Source: Purshia tridentata (lineage: Eukaryota; Streptophyta; Magnoliopsida; Rosales; Rosaceae). From it: 57,832 nt of DNA. The DNA is taken from the NCBI GenBank assembly GCA_003254885.1, contig QANT01005462.1, positions 1 through 57,832 of the forward strand. The letters are read 5' to 3'. The notes beneath the pieces are model-generated. The model saw only the letters and a list, made by a program, of their open reading frames with translations. It did no database searches and was not told where the DNA came from. Shown here in pieces: positions 9,658-23,171 of this stretch. The number at the start of each line of letters is the position of its first letter. Positions within the stretch are counted from its first letter, which is position 1. Both the position numbers and the translations under genes were made by a program.

Positions 9658-11167
9658 CTAGATTTATCGAGTGACTAGTGACTAGTGGGTTTATCATAAT
9701 TTCCTAGCATATTCTTGTTGTGGTTAATTAGGCGTTGAATAAGATACTAATATACATTAGAGCGTTTAAAATATAGTACATAACTATTTTTGGAACTGAG
9801 ATATTGTACATATATACTACGTAAGTAACTACATATTTTATGCAGACAGTGTTATTCTACCAATTACTATGTATGCCTACATGGGATTGAAAGGCTTATT
9901 CATTTTTTTATTTAATTTATGGTAAAGACATTCTGGCCATCTAAATAAGAAAAAGTAACTAACTTGTTCTCTTCATACAATATAGTAAATGAATTTCCGT
10001 ACCAATAGGAATTTTGTTTTATTTAACTCCACTAGGAATTTGAATGGGTCGGTTTAGACTTTAGACTGGAGTAATGTTAATTAAACCACAAATATCGAGC
10101 TGTGTACATATTGTAACATTGACTTTATATCATTAGCCAAAAAATAAACACTGACTTAATATATATATATATATATATATGTATTAATTGCATAAGCCCC
10201 TTACTACAATATTACTACGTGTTCATATTGAATGACTTAGAGTATAAAGTCTTTTTTCTTATGGAATGGAACTCAAAAGGTGAAACCAAGACTGCAATCA
10301 TTGCCGTCGGATGCTAGAATTCTATATCTTTTTTAGGACGTTCATGGTCCATAGATCAAAAATATATATGATATGGGACCAAAAAATGAAAGTCATATGA
10401 TATTGAACCAATTAAAAATTGGTATGTTTCTTACAGAAATGAATCCCTATGTTCTCCAATTAAGTAATCGACCGGCTTAGATATAAATAAATATTAAATA
10501 AATGTTTTGACCAAAAATGATACCTTATACTAAATCACTACCATGAATGTATTTTAGAGAAAAATATTATGTGCCTGCACTGTACACAACTTTGCTGGCT
10601 TGGGCTTCATTAAGCCTGGAGCTGGGCTTTAAGACCTTTGACTCAACTCCTATGTCTTCTGATCCCTTCGTGGGTTAAAATGACCTTTTTGGGTAGCTAG
10701 GCTCGTTCTTTTCTATTTTGTTAGTTTTGGACTTTATGCCCCCAAATTTGAACTTAAACAACACTGCATGACTGTGTTACAAACTTACAATCATATCGGA
10801 AAAAAGATTTCAATTCCGGGAAGAGAGAGAAGTAGAGAGAGAAGATCAATAAAAACAATAAATAAAAAAATCAAATCCGTGGCACAATAATTAAAAAAAC
10901 AATAATGTGATAGAATCATAGAACTAATGTAAAAATGCTACAAAGGCCACACCTATTTATGGAAGTCGAAATTAGTTGATGAGCACGCATGAGCCTCTAC
11001 GGGCCTAATAATGTGACTAAGCAGCTATCAAAGTTACCAATCCCTTGGACCCTCAAAAAAAAATCCAACGGCTGAAAAAGGTGTCTCTGGTGCCACGTTG
11101 ATCTCACGGATACATAAAATACGTTGACCGACCATCAGAGCCCGCGCGAGGAAGATAGAGAGAGGTG
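9658..11167. other. intergenic between chitinase 2 and the phosphoesterase
   Basis: AT-rich with no supported gene. It contains an (AT)11 microsatellite at about 10159-10180. The last 150 bases are more GC-rich (CCCGCGCGAGG near 11141) and are the likely promoter and 5' UTR of the phosphoesterase gene. Confidence 0.4.
10159..10180. repeat. (AT)n microsatellite
   Basis: About eleven uninterrupted AT units in the intergenic DNA. Confidence 0.9.
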
Positions 11168-14100
11168 ATGCTAAGCGCGTCGGTTCACGCGCCCACCATT
11201 TGTTTTCTCTCCGGTTCGCCTCCCCACCCTCAACCTTGGTCCAAGCACAACGCCAAGCAGGCTTCCATGGCCACCACGTCAGCTCGTACCTCAGCTCGTA
11301 TCGCAGTTGTCGGCGACGTCGTAAGACTCTCGCTCTCTGTGTTTATGTGTGAAATATTATAGAAAATTTCGTTTTTTTTTTTTCGATATTTTCACTTTTT
11401 ATTTTTTGAAGCATGATCATTGGAATCTAGAAGAGGATACGAAGGCACTTCAATTTCTGCAGGTATACACTTCCCTCTATTTCTTTAAATTAAAAGTGAT
11501 GTCTTTAAATTCTGGGGGATATGTATGTATAGTAAATTCTGCAGATAGAGGAATCTGCTGGATTTATGTGTAACTAAGCTTTACACGTATTACTTTTGTT
11601 TGGTTTGGCCAAGCTCGAGCTTGAGCTCACATTCAAGGTTTCTCGGTCTCTGTACACGTTGAAACCTTGGAATTTGGTATATCGGGCACAACTTGTACAC
11701 ACTCGTCTGCAATTGCGGCCAGCACTTGTTTGAACACTTAACAGAGAGAGCACTGTTGTTCTATTTTAGTATTCACCACTACTTAACATCATATCCTGAT
11801 CATCCCTAAATGTTTCTTCGCTCCATAAAATAGAAAACTTTTTTGTGCAAATGCTTTTCTTTTTCTTTGTTGTTAAGAATTGTGTTTCTTGTTGTAGTTA
11901 TACGTCTTTTTCCATTTCTACAGAAAAATTTTATATCCTGCGATTCTAATATAAGTTTACATTCAAATGCAGCCAGATTTGGTTCTTTTTACAGGCAGGT
12001 TCCATCCTCCCCAACTTTTCATCTACCTAATAATTTTCGATGGTCCTCACTTTCCATTTTCAGCACCTTCACTTTCTTTTGTTTCCCAAATGGTAAGCTA
12101 AGTAACTTTGGCATGTATGAAAGAGTTTTGTCCATGTTCGACTCCGCACCAACAGGCATGACACTTCTCATATGCATGTTTGACGAACTCATGACTTCAT
12201 GAGTCACAGCATGTCCCTAAATTTTGAAGTAAATAAATTAATTATCAGAAAAATTTAGACACTTAGCCCTGTATGTTTCAAGTGGAAAATTATGTCTTGC
12301 ATCTGTGCCAATGTGGCAGGTAAGTTTTATTTGTTTTACTTAAACCTAGATTTATCTTGTTTTTGTTTGTTTTGGCCTTTTCTTTCCTCCATTTTTCTCA
12401 GGTGATTTTGGTGAAGAGAACATTGAACTCGTTCGCAGTGTTGCAAACCTTAAATTTGCTAAAGCAGTTATTTTGGGAAACCATGATGCCTGGCATACAA
12501 AACAGTTTTCTGGAAAGTAAGTTTAAATTTTATGGCCTCGTTAAAGTAGTATTTCATCTTCTATTTTTACTTTTCCTAAGTTTGCCCATATGTTTTAAGT
12601 GTAGGGTTCGTTCATTCTTAATTTATGTAGATACATAGCATAGTCATTGTGTAAACATGGAAATCACTGCTACAGTCCATGTGTGCTGTGTAAGTGCATA
12701 CTTTCCCTTACATCAAAATCAAATATGTTGATGTGCTTTGTTTTTATGCTTATAAGGTAGAAATGTAATTCTGATTCTGAGTCCTTAATAGTCTGTTTAT
12801 TTAAATATTTGGTTTTGAATATCAGGAGAAAAGATGGAGTTCAACTTCAGCTAGAATGGTGAGCTTGTGTTATCTTCATGATTGTCACATATTCTGAAAT
12901 TTTATTTTGCATTACATCTTTGTTTATTAGTTATTATTTGTCATTCATTAGAAAACATTAAATTTTTCTGTTATACTATATGTAAATTACACTCAAAGTA
13001 TTCACAGTTGCATTAAGTCATGTCAGGATGGAGATAATGTTTTCTTTCTTCTTTTTACTTTATTTTCCAGTGTTATAATGCAACTTGAAAAGTTGGAGTG
13101 AAGAATGTATCCAACACTAGTTTTCAACTATTTTCTCTATGATTTGCATTTATATAAATCAAATTTTCAAATGTCATGCTTGGATTGTTGCAAATGTAAA
13201 AAATTGTGTTGTTAAGTGAAAATACTTTTAATAATCAGTCTTGGCGAGGAGCATGTAGCTTATCGGCGTTTGGACTTTCCTATGGTAAAACTGAGCATTG
13301 TTGGTGGACGACCTTTTTCTTGTGGGGGAAAGAATTTGTTTCGAGAAAAGCTTCTGTCTGCAAGGTATGTATTTTTTGAGCAGCTGCTGATGAAAAGCTT
13401 ATACGGTTGTGTTTGTATGCTTCAAAGGAATAAGTCAACCATTTCCCTCTCATATTGCAATTACTCTTAACACTCTTCTATTACAAACTAGGTCTGAATT
13501 TTAAATAACACAATTGTGTCAGCTAGTTGGGTCATCAATTCTTTTGCAAGGCATCGGTTAATCTAAATATTGTAGTCTAACAGCTTCTTGCTATTCTTTC
13601 CCTGATGTGTTCGATCTGTTGCTCCTGTATCAAACTCGTTGTGGCTTAAATTGTGACTTAATGCATTGAAATAACCTCTTAGGTATGGGGTCCAAGACAT
13701 GGATGGAAGTGCTAAGAAAATCTACAAAGCAGCTTTGGGTGCACCAGAGGACCATTTCGTCATATTTCTTGCCCATAATGGACCCACAGGTTCATCAGTC
13801 TGCCCAAATCATGGTCTGGCTTTTTGGAACAAATTTTTTTATTTCATTTAGAAAATTTCTGAGTTCACTCTTTGTGCAGGTCTTGGTTCTAACTTGGATG
13901 ACATATGTGGGAAAGATTGGGTGTTTGGAGGTGGAGATCATGGCGACCCAGGTAATACTTAAGCTTTTGGCTCTAAATTGGTACATTTCTCAAATTTTTA
14001 GGTTGCCAACCCTAACCAATAAAGGGCCACCATGGGCGTTTTTTATTTTTGTAATCTTAGTGTTACACATTAGTTTGATGTCACTTTCATACTCAGCCTT

Positions 14101-14641
14101 TTGAGTTGCTGCTTGTGAATGGTGACCTGATGAATCTAAGAGGCTGGTTATGGAAAGGAAACAATTCATATCCTTGATCATGTGATTTGTTCATCTATAT
14201 TAAGATGTAATAACTAATAATTTAATAACATAAACACTTTGTTCTTCTGTTACAGATCTGGAACGAGCCCTATCCCTTTTAAAAGAGACTGGAAAATTCT
14301 GTGGTCCATTGGTAGTGTTTGGTCACATGCATAAAGAGCTAGCAGGTGGAAATGGTCTTCGGAAAATGATTGTGGTTGGGGATGACAACACTATTTGCCT
14401 GAATGGGGCCATTGTTCCTAGAGTTAAGAGACTAAATGATGCACAAGGAACTGGCAACAAAAGCTTCATGAATAAGGAACCCAATCTTTCAAAACCAGAG
14501 TCCTGTGGCACCATGCGCGCCTTCACTTTAGTGGAGATTTTTGATGGACAAGTAGATAAAATTGTAGAAAGTTGGGTTTCAGTTATCGGTGATAGGGCAA
14601 GATTGGAAGAGGAGCACATGTTATTCAAAAGTGGTAGTTAG
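11168..14641 (+). CDS. calcineurin-like metallophosphoesterase, probably plastid
   Basis: Nine exons: 11168-11320, 11412-11462, 11973-11994, 12402-12516, 12826-12858, 13239-13364, 13683-13789, 13880-13951, 14256-14641. They join in frame to 354 residues. Residues 1-43 are Ser/Thr/Ala-rich and basic, like a plastid transit peptide. The dinuclear-metal motifs follow in order: GDVHDH (49-54), GDFG (76-79), GNHD (101-104), then LAHNGPTGLG and GHMH. This is the calcineurin-like phosphoesterase fold, of the type shared with cyanobacteria (I think TIGR04168-like). The substrate is unknown. Intron 3 needs a GC donor (ACAG then GCAGGT). A GT donor four bases later would give an immediate stop. The start is the first ATG after a stop-free GTG. 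Confidence 0.9.
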
Positions 14642-17600
14642 ATTTATCTGATTTGGATTAGTTTTTTTCCGTGTTAATAAATACATTTTCTATCGATCTT
14701 CTGTGTCACAAGATCTGCACTATTGTAAGGAAGCCCTGCTTTTGATACCAACTCCCATGTAAAAGCAAAATAGTTGTTAGCCCTGTTGGGTGTATATGCT
14801 ATTAGGGTTCAAAAACAAATCAAGTTTTATGAGGAACATGAAGCCTTGTTTATGTTTATATTTCGTTTATCAAATAAACAAGCACAGAACTGGAAATCCT
14901 TTTTTGCAAGAGATACCCGAAGCATGACATTCTTCCTAGTTGTAGAGCCCTCAAACTTGGCACTAATCTGATAAAGCTTCATACTTGTAAAGAAAGCTAA
15001 AGAGGTTCGAGTCTTCTAGAAACATCTCTTTGAACCATTGTAGAAACACAAGAGTGTGGTCTGCACATAGCAAGTTGGTGATGAAATAAAGGCTCTGCCA
15101 CAATTAATCGTAAAATCATAAAAGTTGGTAAAGATAAAAACCCCTGTTCTGTGCCTCCACAAATTTTGTGAAGCTTGTAAATAGGTATGATACATGCACA
15201 CACTTTTGAACATGATTTCTTCAACTAAGTGATTCTTTCATTTTGGTATTATTTGGATCATGTATGATGAGGTGGGTCAAGAATCTCATCTGTGCCTTTT
15301 GTTGCCTGAGGTGACCAATCTTCTAAGGACTCGGTGCCCACCATTTTATCTTTTTTTCTGAAGCAGCAAAGGAGCATTTTATATTTTTATTTCCCAGTTA
15401 ATCAAAATATATTATTTGGGTATTATTATCAAACTGATTATCCATTTCCTAGATTTCTTCAATTTTTTTGCAGTTATTTATATAAAGCAAGTCATGGTAC
15501 AGATTACAGAGCACAATGGATCTTTTTTATTTTTTGATAAATGAATATCTTATTGCATTTCTCCTTCTAGCCCTACTATCATCATATTATTATGAAATTG
15601 AAAGGGTAATGAGCACCACCCAGCTTTCTTTTTCTTTCCTTTTCTCCTGGTTAGTGCACAACTTCCAATCAGTCTATGGACTTTTTTGACCCAATATTCT
15701 TTTCCTTGGTTAGTGCACAGAATTAGGACATACCCAGTTAGCCTAACCTTTAGCTGTACTATTCACTTATGAGGTCATCTAGTCAACTAATGGTTGAAAT
15801 CACACTTAATCTCAACTTGTCAATTTCAGTCTTAATAAAGTCAACTAATCATAGGGAATAATTGCAGTGCAGCTGCCCAAAAAGAGCTTTATATACATAG
15901 CTCAAATGTGTACAGGGAGCCATATCATTGTTTGATATGCATCTTGAATGCATCTTTATCTATTCAGTTTTCGTGTTCATTTATTTGGTCCCCCAGTTTA
16001 AAGCACAAGGTCCCCCACTCGGGGCACTCTACTCCTAAAAAGGCTAGTCAATTAATTTCCTATTGACACCCCCATTTGGGCCAATTTCAATTTAAAAACT
16101 GTACATATATATATATATACATATTATGTACAATATATCTGATCTCAAACTCACAATTAACCACTGTTTTCTTCGTTTGTTTGTTTTTTTCTTTATCATT
16201 GGGAGGCTAACATCAAATTCTTATTGAACCTACTTTATAGTCTTTACAGACTTTATTCCATTGTCACCCAAAACAAATTTGTCCTGTATGAATTAAAAAT
16301 GGAGAAGCTCTCCACCGACTAGTTAAATATTAATGTGTCAAACTAGCATTGCAGCTCTCACTAATTTTTATTTTATTTTTTATAACTAAATTCCAAATTC
16401 CCAAACTTTCCACTTGTAATCTTTCCCTTACTACACTTTTGTACATAATTATGCAAACATCACTATTGCAACCCTTTATCATGATTTATTAAGCAAAATT
16501 AGATGATTTGGATCTAAAACTAAGAAGTTATGTTCATGGAGGTTAAGTGGGTAGTTTTGGGTCAAAGCTATAGAGGAGAAAGTTGTGAATTGACTGAATC
16601 CGCAAAGCGTAGCAAGCAGGCAAACCAACGGAAAATGTTTTGCTCACCGGTGTGACACGTGGCTTTTGGTGGTGAGCAAAATAGGAGAGGGGTTCCATGG
16701 GGCATGCCCCAATGGGGCAGCTCTCACAAAGAGGTGGGCCCTACAATACATGGAGCTTACCCCTTTATGAGAGGTGCCCCATTGCGGCATGCCCCATGGA
16801 AGTCTCACGCGCCTCTCCAAACCAACTGTCATCTTTTGGTAAAAAAAAATGGCTCAAGAAGCAAAGCAAGATGAGGAATGTCTGATTCTGACATTTCTGA
16901 CCCCTCATTCTGCCACTTCTCCCTTTCTTCGAAGATCCTTGCAGTCTTTGACCAAATCTTGGCCGTCCATCAATCCCCTTGTAATCTTTCCCTTTTCTCA
17001 TTTTACCGCCCCATCCATTCTTTGGTTATGTTGACATTAGATAGGATTTTATAAGTACAATCTCACGTTTAAATTTATTTATGAGATAGAATAAATAAAT
17101 TTCTTTTATGTAGTTTTTTAATAATTTAAACAGCCTATTATTGAGTTGTAATTTTGGTCAAACAAATATAAAAATTAAATATTGTTTGATTAAAGTTAAA
17201 TATGTAAATAATTTTCAATTTTATTAAAATTAAATATAAGATTTCATACTTAAAAAACATGTTTTTAAAAATATATCGAAGAAGAAATTTATGTTTTTTA
17301 GTGATTTTTTTAATAAAAGAACCATGTTTTATGTATAAATCATACACATTTCATAAGGTTGCATATGTTTTTCTTATGGTCTTTCATCATGCTTTTAATA
17401 ACAATGGGAGATTATAATTCAAGTTTAATATGTTTTATCTTTGAACTCGACAAATTTGAAAAATGTAAAGATTTCTATAATTTAAGATGATTTGTGTTTG
17501 CTCATAAAAATAAATAAAAAGATACTTTGTGTTAGACAAGTAAAACACAAATCATTTGAAATTTCTAAGGTGAATTAGTGAAACTACCATTTGAAATTGT

Positions 17601-18239
17601 TGTTAATAAAAATCATTCCTGTTACCCTCAGGCGTCAACCAAATTTTATTTTATTTTGCCTATTTGGGTATAACGGTCAAAACCATTTTCATTCATGTCC
17701 ACAATTTATGCGAAGGGCAAACATGCCATTTCTCTATCTCTCAAAACAAGGATGTAATGAACTGATAAAAATAGAGAGAACTTGATACATATCATCATCA
17801 ACCGTCTCTTGTTGTTTACAAACAACACATCCTTAGGAAAAATAAAAGTATTTACAACAATGCAATGTAATATGCGATTCTGTTTCTGATTCTGCGTCTT
17901 TGTTCCTCTCCAACATCATTTCCAGCTCACCCGCTTAGATCGGATCTATTTCTGCCTGCCACCCTCCACACCTTTCACCTTTATTTTCATCTGACGCCAA
18001 CTGGTTTGCCTTTCCATCATCCCCAGTAAAATTCACAGAAACCAACCCCCTCCCCCTCCCAAAAAAAAAGAAAAAAAGAAAAGAAAACCCATTATTGATT
18101 TTTGAGCATGAGCAAGCTAGAACAGCAGAAACTCAGATAAAGAAAAAAAACTGAACCCCATTTTAGCTGTTTCATTTATGCCTGAGCCATACCCAATTGT
18201 GTGTTGTTTTGACTCTCCTTTTCAACTGGGTCTGTGTTA
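14642..18239. other. 3.6-kb intergenic region
   Basis: No gene is supported. 14642-16600 is AT-rich and unremarkable. 16641-16678 has a small inverted repeat (TGCTCACC ... GGTGAGCA) around an ACACGTGGC ABRE-like site. 16693-16801 is a strong foldback, listed separately. 17040-17560 is very AT-rich. 17880-18239 is C- and A-rich and is the probable 5' UTR and promoter of the hydrolase. Confidence 0.5.
16693..16801. repeat. 109-bp foldback (near-perfect inverted repeat)
   Basis: The left arm 16693-16739 (starting TTCCATGGGGCATGCC) and the reverse complement of 16755-16801 agree at about 42 of 47 positions, with a loop of about 15 bases. The arms are GC-rich in AT-rich surroundings and each contains or nearly contains the palindrome TGGGGCATGCCCCA. 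Weaker pairing continues outwards (GGAGAGG on both sides). It could be a small MITE or a hairpin RNA precursor. No coding role. Confidence 0.75.
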
Positions 18240-20927
18240 ATGGGCAATGTAACGGCTGGTGTGGCTGCAAAATTTGCTTTTTTTCCACCAGACCCACCAA
18301 CCTATGATGTGCACAAAGACGAGAATGGCAACCTTGCGGTCTCGGGAGTTTCAGCTGATAAGAACCTGGACGTGCATTTGCTTGAAACCAAAGGAGGGAA
18401 CAAGGTCGTTGCCACGTTTTGGAAGCACCCTTTTTCCAGGTTCACGCTTTTGTACTCGCATGGTAATGCTGCTGACTTGGGTCAGATGCACGAGCTCTTC
18501 ATCGAGCTCAGGGCTCACCTTCGTGTCAATATTATGAGGTATTCAATACTTCTCTTTTTTCTTTCTCTTGCTTGCTTTGGAATCTACTCTGGGTTTTGAT
18601 GATTTGGCTCCGTTTTCAATTAATATGAAATATATGGTCTTTCTGGTTTTTCCTAATCTATTATTTGCGAGGTAGAAATGATGGATTGAATACCCATTCA
18701 GTAAATTTGGTTGTACTCCTCTTTCGTGGTTAAATGAACACCCTTTTTTGTTTATTGTTTTTCCTTTATAATAAAATTGCTTAATGGACCTTGTTTGAGT
18801 TGTTATTGGTCTCTACTTTTCAGATTATTGATTGTTCTCCGTGCATTTGCTTGGATAATATTTTCTTAATTTGCTATTTCATATTTGAAACATGAATGGT
18901 CGCTTTCTTGCATGTTTCCTCTGTTTAATTAATGGAAGGCTTGGTGCTGCCGGCTTAACAATCTTTTCGTGTTCGTTTCGTTGGGCGTGAATCTAACTCC
19001 ACCAAAAAGAGACCAAGTGAAATTTTTTTTTCTGTAATGCTACTATTCTATTCAAAATTTCAACATCCTTTGTTCCAGTAAACAATGGAGGCCTTTAAGA
19101 TTTTATTTTAAATTTTCTTGTCTTCTGTTTTTGTCCATACTAACTCATAGATATTCTCTTTAAGCTAGCTTCAACTTTTTGACTGATTGTGAAGCCTTTT
19201 TATTTTTATATTTTTGTGGGGTTGGGCTGGGATGGATGCATAGGATGAACATGCTCTTAAACCTAGAACTTACTCTGCCAGCACTTATTTTGCGCGTGAG
19301 AGTTCATTCATCTTTTTTTTTTTGGTAAGATTATTCTGATAAGCTTAGCTACAGTAATTATGAACCTTCCCATATTATTTACTTCACATATTTTTGTTTG
19401 TGTCAGTTATGATTATTCAGGATATGGAGCATCCACTGGTAAGGTAAGTATTAAGTAATCTATTTAATTAGTTTGCACTAAAAGTTTCTAGTGATAGGAG
19501 CAAGAGCCCTTTATCAATCTATTGACATGTGTTGTTAACTCTGTGACTAACAAGTGTTAATCTTGGTAATTTGTTTAGCCATCTGAGTTCAATACATATT
19601 ACGACATAGAAGCTGTGTACAATTGCTTAAAAAACGAATATGGAATACAACAAGAGGATTTGATACTGTATGGCCAATCTGTTGGAAGTGGACCAACACT
19701 GCACTTGGGTTCTCGCTTACACAAACTGCGAGCTGTTGTTCTTCATAGTGCTATCCTTTCAGGCATACGAGTCTTGTATCCTGTCAAGTTAACGTTTTGG
19801 TTTGACATTTTCAAAGTAAGTAATTGACTTGTGTTCTCAGAATCTCACTTATTCTGTTGCAACTCTTACTTACTTGAATTCGTATTGAAAAGCTTTGTTC
19901 AATATTTTCAGAATGTAGACAAAATACGGCATGTCAGCTGTCCGGTTTTAGTTATACATGTAAGTACCTATTCCCTTCAGTGACCTAAGTTAATTTGTCA
20001 GATAATTTGATAACCATTCTCTTAGAATTCAAATAACTTGTGATGTGGTTCCAATCGCCCCTCCCTCTTTTCCTAAGTAAAACTTCTGTCTGGTGAAAAT
20101 CATTAGAGAAAATCCTAATTTTAGAATTGTTCTTTGAGATATGACTGCTTGACTTTTCTGGATTGTTTTATCATTCTAGCACTATAGTATATATTTATCA
20201 GTTTGTTAAAGTTTTCATAGACTATTTAAATTTGTTTCAAGTTCATAAAGATGCTGACAATGCCCCTCAGATGTTGGGCTAAGAATCTACCAAGATGCTT
20301 AACTAATTATCTTGCTTTCACTTAATAAAGAAGCCACACATTAACAGCTAGAGTTTGGAATCAATCCTACATATGAAGATTCCTAGTGAAATAATGAACA
20401 TTTATATACAAACTGGTAAATTCCCACCGGAGCTATTACAACTCTGGTGGCATACATATATCAGAATGGATACATTTACTAATTATCCAACAAGTGAAAA
20501 ACTTATCAAAACAATTACAGCAGGTTGGTTCTAGTCATTAACTTCACTTTCTGCTGGGTCTCTATGGTCCAGCAAAAGTAAGTTCTCATTTTACTTGGTT
20601 GCTTCTGGTTTGATTCATTGATATGCTGCTAGTTGTGATACATCTTTATCAATGGACTATTTTCAGGGAACAGATGATGAAATTGTTGATTGGTCTCATG
20701 GGAAACGTTTGTGGGAACTTTCCAAGGAAAAATATGATCCATTATGGGTCAAGGGTGGAGGCCACTGCAACCTCGAAACATATCCTGAGTACATTAAGCA
20801 CTTGCGCAAGTTCATAAGTGCTATGGAGAAATTCTACCAGACAAAACAACAAACGAAGAAACAACTCACTTCTAACCCAAGTATAGAAGTAAAACACAAC
20901 AAGTGCTTGAGATTTGGGAAAAAATAG
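18240..20927 (+). CDS. ABHD17-like alpha/beta hydrolase
   Basis: Five exons: 18240-18538, 19407-19443, 19579-19815, 19912-19959, 20667-20927, joining to 293 residues. The fold signatures are [15 protein letters not shown] (oxyanion region, about 69-83), [12 protein letters not shown], nucleophile elbow GQSVGSG with Ser146, acid GTDDEIVDW (Asp210 or Asp211) and GGGHCNLE with His240. This matches the ABHD17 family, membrane-associated serine hydrolases that act as protein depalmitoylases in animals; the plant copies are little studied. The protein starts MGNVTAG, so Gly2 is exposed, but the myristoylation consensus is imperfect (Ala at position 6). There is no signal peptide. The C-terminus is Lys/Gln-rich. 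ATG 18240 is chosen since the open frame before it has only a GTG. Confidence 0.93.
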
Positions 20928-22752
20928 CCAGTTTTTTACAGCATTGAAAACAGATAGTTCCATTGCATTGTGACCCTGTCTCCTCGAATAGCTATGATTG
21001 CTTGCATCATGGACCCAGTGTTTGGCAGCCAAGCTATCCAGCTTGGTAGATGAACGGATAGGAATCATACATAGACTGATCCAAATCTAGTTCAGATTAA
21101 CCATTTTTGGGGATAGGGAATGCCACTTACATGTACAATTCAAGTGATTAGCTTCCTGATCTGGATGTCATGTATAATTAAAAGAAGTGTGCTTTCATGT
21201 ATAATTAAAAGAAGTGTGCTTTTTGTAAAGACTATCATCGATTGCAGAAAAAGAAAATACATGGGTTGCTTTCGTTTACTTTGTTGGCTCAACCGAATAA
21301 TTGGTACTCGTTAAATCAATTTTTGCAAAGTTCACTCAATTTCATCAGTTTACTTTCGTTTAACTCAATTTCTTAAAAGTGCTAAAAATTTATTTTATTT
21401 TTTGCTTCTTACTGTTAGATAATAAATACATAAGTTTAACTAACAATAAAGTAATGATAAAACATGTACAAAGTTTTTATAAAAAAAATAACATTTAGAG
21501 AATTTAGATCCTATATTCCTGTACGATTTTTTTATTTTTTTATTTGGGTTACCATCAAACACATTTACTTGCAGCTAGAAGCAGCTGGATCGAACTGAGA
21601 TTGAACAAATGTGTTTTTTTAAAGATTAAACAAAAGTTTGGAATGCATGGCCAAAAGAACACCAAAGTTTGAAATGTAAGACAATTAATTAACTGCCATG
21701 GCAAAAAAAAGAGACAATTAATTAACATGCAGTGAATGTGATTACTGAATGAATGATGGCTCTCTTTTTTTCCATTTAAACCCAAATTAAAAGTCAATGG
21801 GAACTAAAAACAATTTGTAAACAAATCCAGTCCTTCAGTTCTGCTCACGTGACCATTAAAGCCATAACCGAGTGGAGCCCACATGAGGTTCCTCTGTTGT
21901 CTCTTATATCCTGGGACCGACGTGTCGTGTTCCGCAAAGGCTGTATTTTCTTTCTTTCTTTCTGGTTCTGGGTCTGGACTCAGGAATCTAAAGGGTCCCA
22001 CGGAAGACTGAGGTCGGCCAATGAATCTCCGATACGTGGCATTGTCCGCATACATAGACCGCTTCTGTCTTGCCCGACGAGTGTACCTTAGTTTTGGTAC
22101 TTTTGATAGCTCAAGTCTGACCTAATTCAACCAAGGGTGCTGCTTTTGGAAGCGTGAATACACGTTCTTCTAAACAAAAAGTCGAAAATGTGTTTCAAAT
22201 GGGATACTTTTATGCTCACTATCTAATCTATACATAAAGCAAATACATTTCTTTATATTTTGGTGACTTGGTGCGCGATTGATCGCATATTTGAAACTTT
22301 CATGTGCACTATCTAATATATATAAAGCCTTTGAAGATGTGATATATAATAACAATGTGAAGCATAAATTTGGTCCCAATAATTTTATTGGGAAAATTAA
22401 CTATTATGTGCAACCATAAACATATTTACAAACAATTATCGAACATTTACTTGTAAATGCATGCATGTCTAATCCAATCACATGGAAAATTAAAATCCGA
22501 AAAGAAAGCTGGCCTATACCTCATTATATTCAAATCATACCAAGTAGTTTGTATATATCTAGCTTTTTATAATTTTCTTCTTGAAATACACATAGTAATT
22601 AATAATAGTCAGAAGCATAGATCTCTAGCGGACAGTACAGAAGCATTAATGGAGAACAAAATACTTTTGCACCCATATTATTTATGTCTATTGACACTCT
22701 TATCTTTATTTCTTTGTTCTTCTTCTTGTTTCGGTGATGAAGTTGACATACG
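20928..22752. other. intergenic between the hydrolase and RALF 1
   Basis: No supported gene. A 27-bp unit (CATGTATAATTAAAAGAAG...) is tandemly repeated at 21169-21222. 21840-22090 is a more GC-rich patch with CACGTGA and GACGTGTC motifs but no ORF I can support. Confidence 0.4.
21169..21222. repeat. 27-bp direct tandem repeat, two units
   Basis: The units starting at 21169 and 21196 are identical over about 27 bases, in the 3' flank of the ABHD17-like gene. Confidence 0.8.
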
Positions 22753-23076
22753 TTAATGTTTTTTACAATGAGTAATGAGAGTGCAGCCGCGATTGTAAGG
22801 ATTAGCCTGTTGTCTTTGAGCTTGACAGTGGTAGTAAGATTGGCCGCGTCGGTCACACGGAGCAGCGTTTCTCCTAAGGACTTCGTAAGAAATGTATCTT
22901 TTTCTACGGTGCTCAAGTGAACGCCGGGCAGACTCAGACTCCATCATCATCTCCTGCTCATCCCCAATGACGTCACCCACATTCAGATTGCCAACATCCT
23001 TGGAGGATGACCCTGCAGCCACCATGGCCATGGCCAGGAGGAGCATAATCAGCAACAGCTGTTTCATCAGTTCCAT
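22753..23076 (-). CDS. RALF peptide hormone precursor 1
   Basis: Single-exon gene of 107 residues. A signal peptide (QLLLIMLLLAMAMVAAG) is followed by an acidic pro-region (GDVIGDEQEMMMESES) and the subtilase site RRSL (family RRxL, cut by S1P). The mature peptide carries YISYEVLRRN (the YISY receptor-binding motif of RALFs), then APCDRRGQSYYHC and RGCTLITHC, giving the four Cys that form two disulfides. RALFs are secreted, bind FERONIA-type receptor kinases and LLG co-receptors, and raise apoplastic pH. A TATA-like run at 23158-23171 lies about 85 bases upstream. Tandem paralogue of the gene at 24884-25237. Met at 23067 (MKQLL) is an alternative start. Confidence 0.95.
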   Translation of the reverse strand: MELMKQLLLIMLLLAMAMVAAGSSSKDVGNLNVGDVIGDEQEMMMESESARRSLEHRRKRYISYEVLRRNAAPCDRRGQSYYHCQAQRQQANPYNRGCTLITHCKKH

Positions 23077-23157
23077 CCAGATATCAAATCAAATGGGTGG
23101 GGGAGAGAAAAAAGAAAGAGAGCACATTTAAGTAGTGTTTTACGCTGATGACGATCG

Positions 23158-23171
23158 ATATATATATATAG
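23158..23171 (-). promoter_or_regulatory. TATA-like element of RALF 1
   Basis: CTATATATATATA on the minus strand, about 85-95 bases upstream of the ATG. Placement fits a core promoter, but simple TA repeats also occur by chance here. Confidence 0.4.

Noticed and set aside
16644-16885. Overlapping ORFs on both strands rich in Gly, Pro and His
   Set aside because: Translations of the foldback at 16693-16801; open on both strands because the sequence is palindromic.
21804-22091. ORFs on both strands in a GC-richer patch
   Set aside because: No homology recognised, no splice support, and neither frame is clearly favoured.
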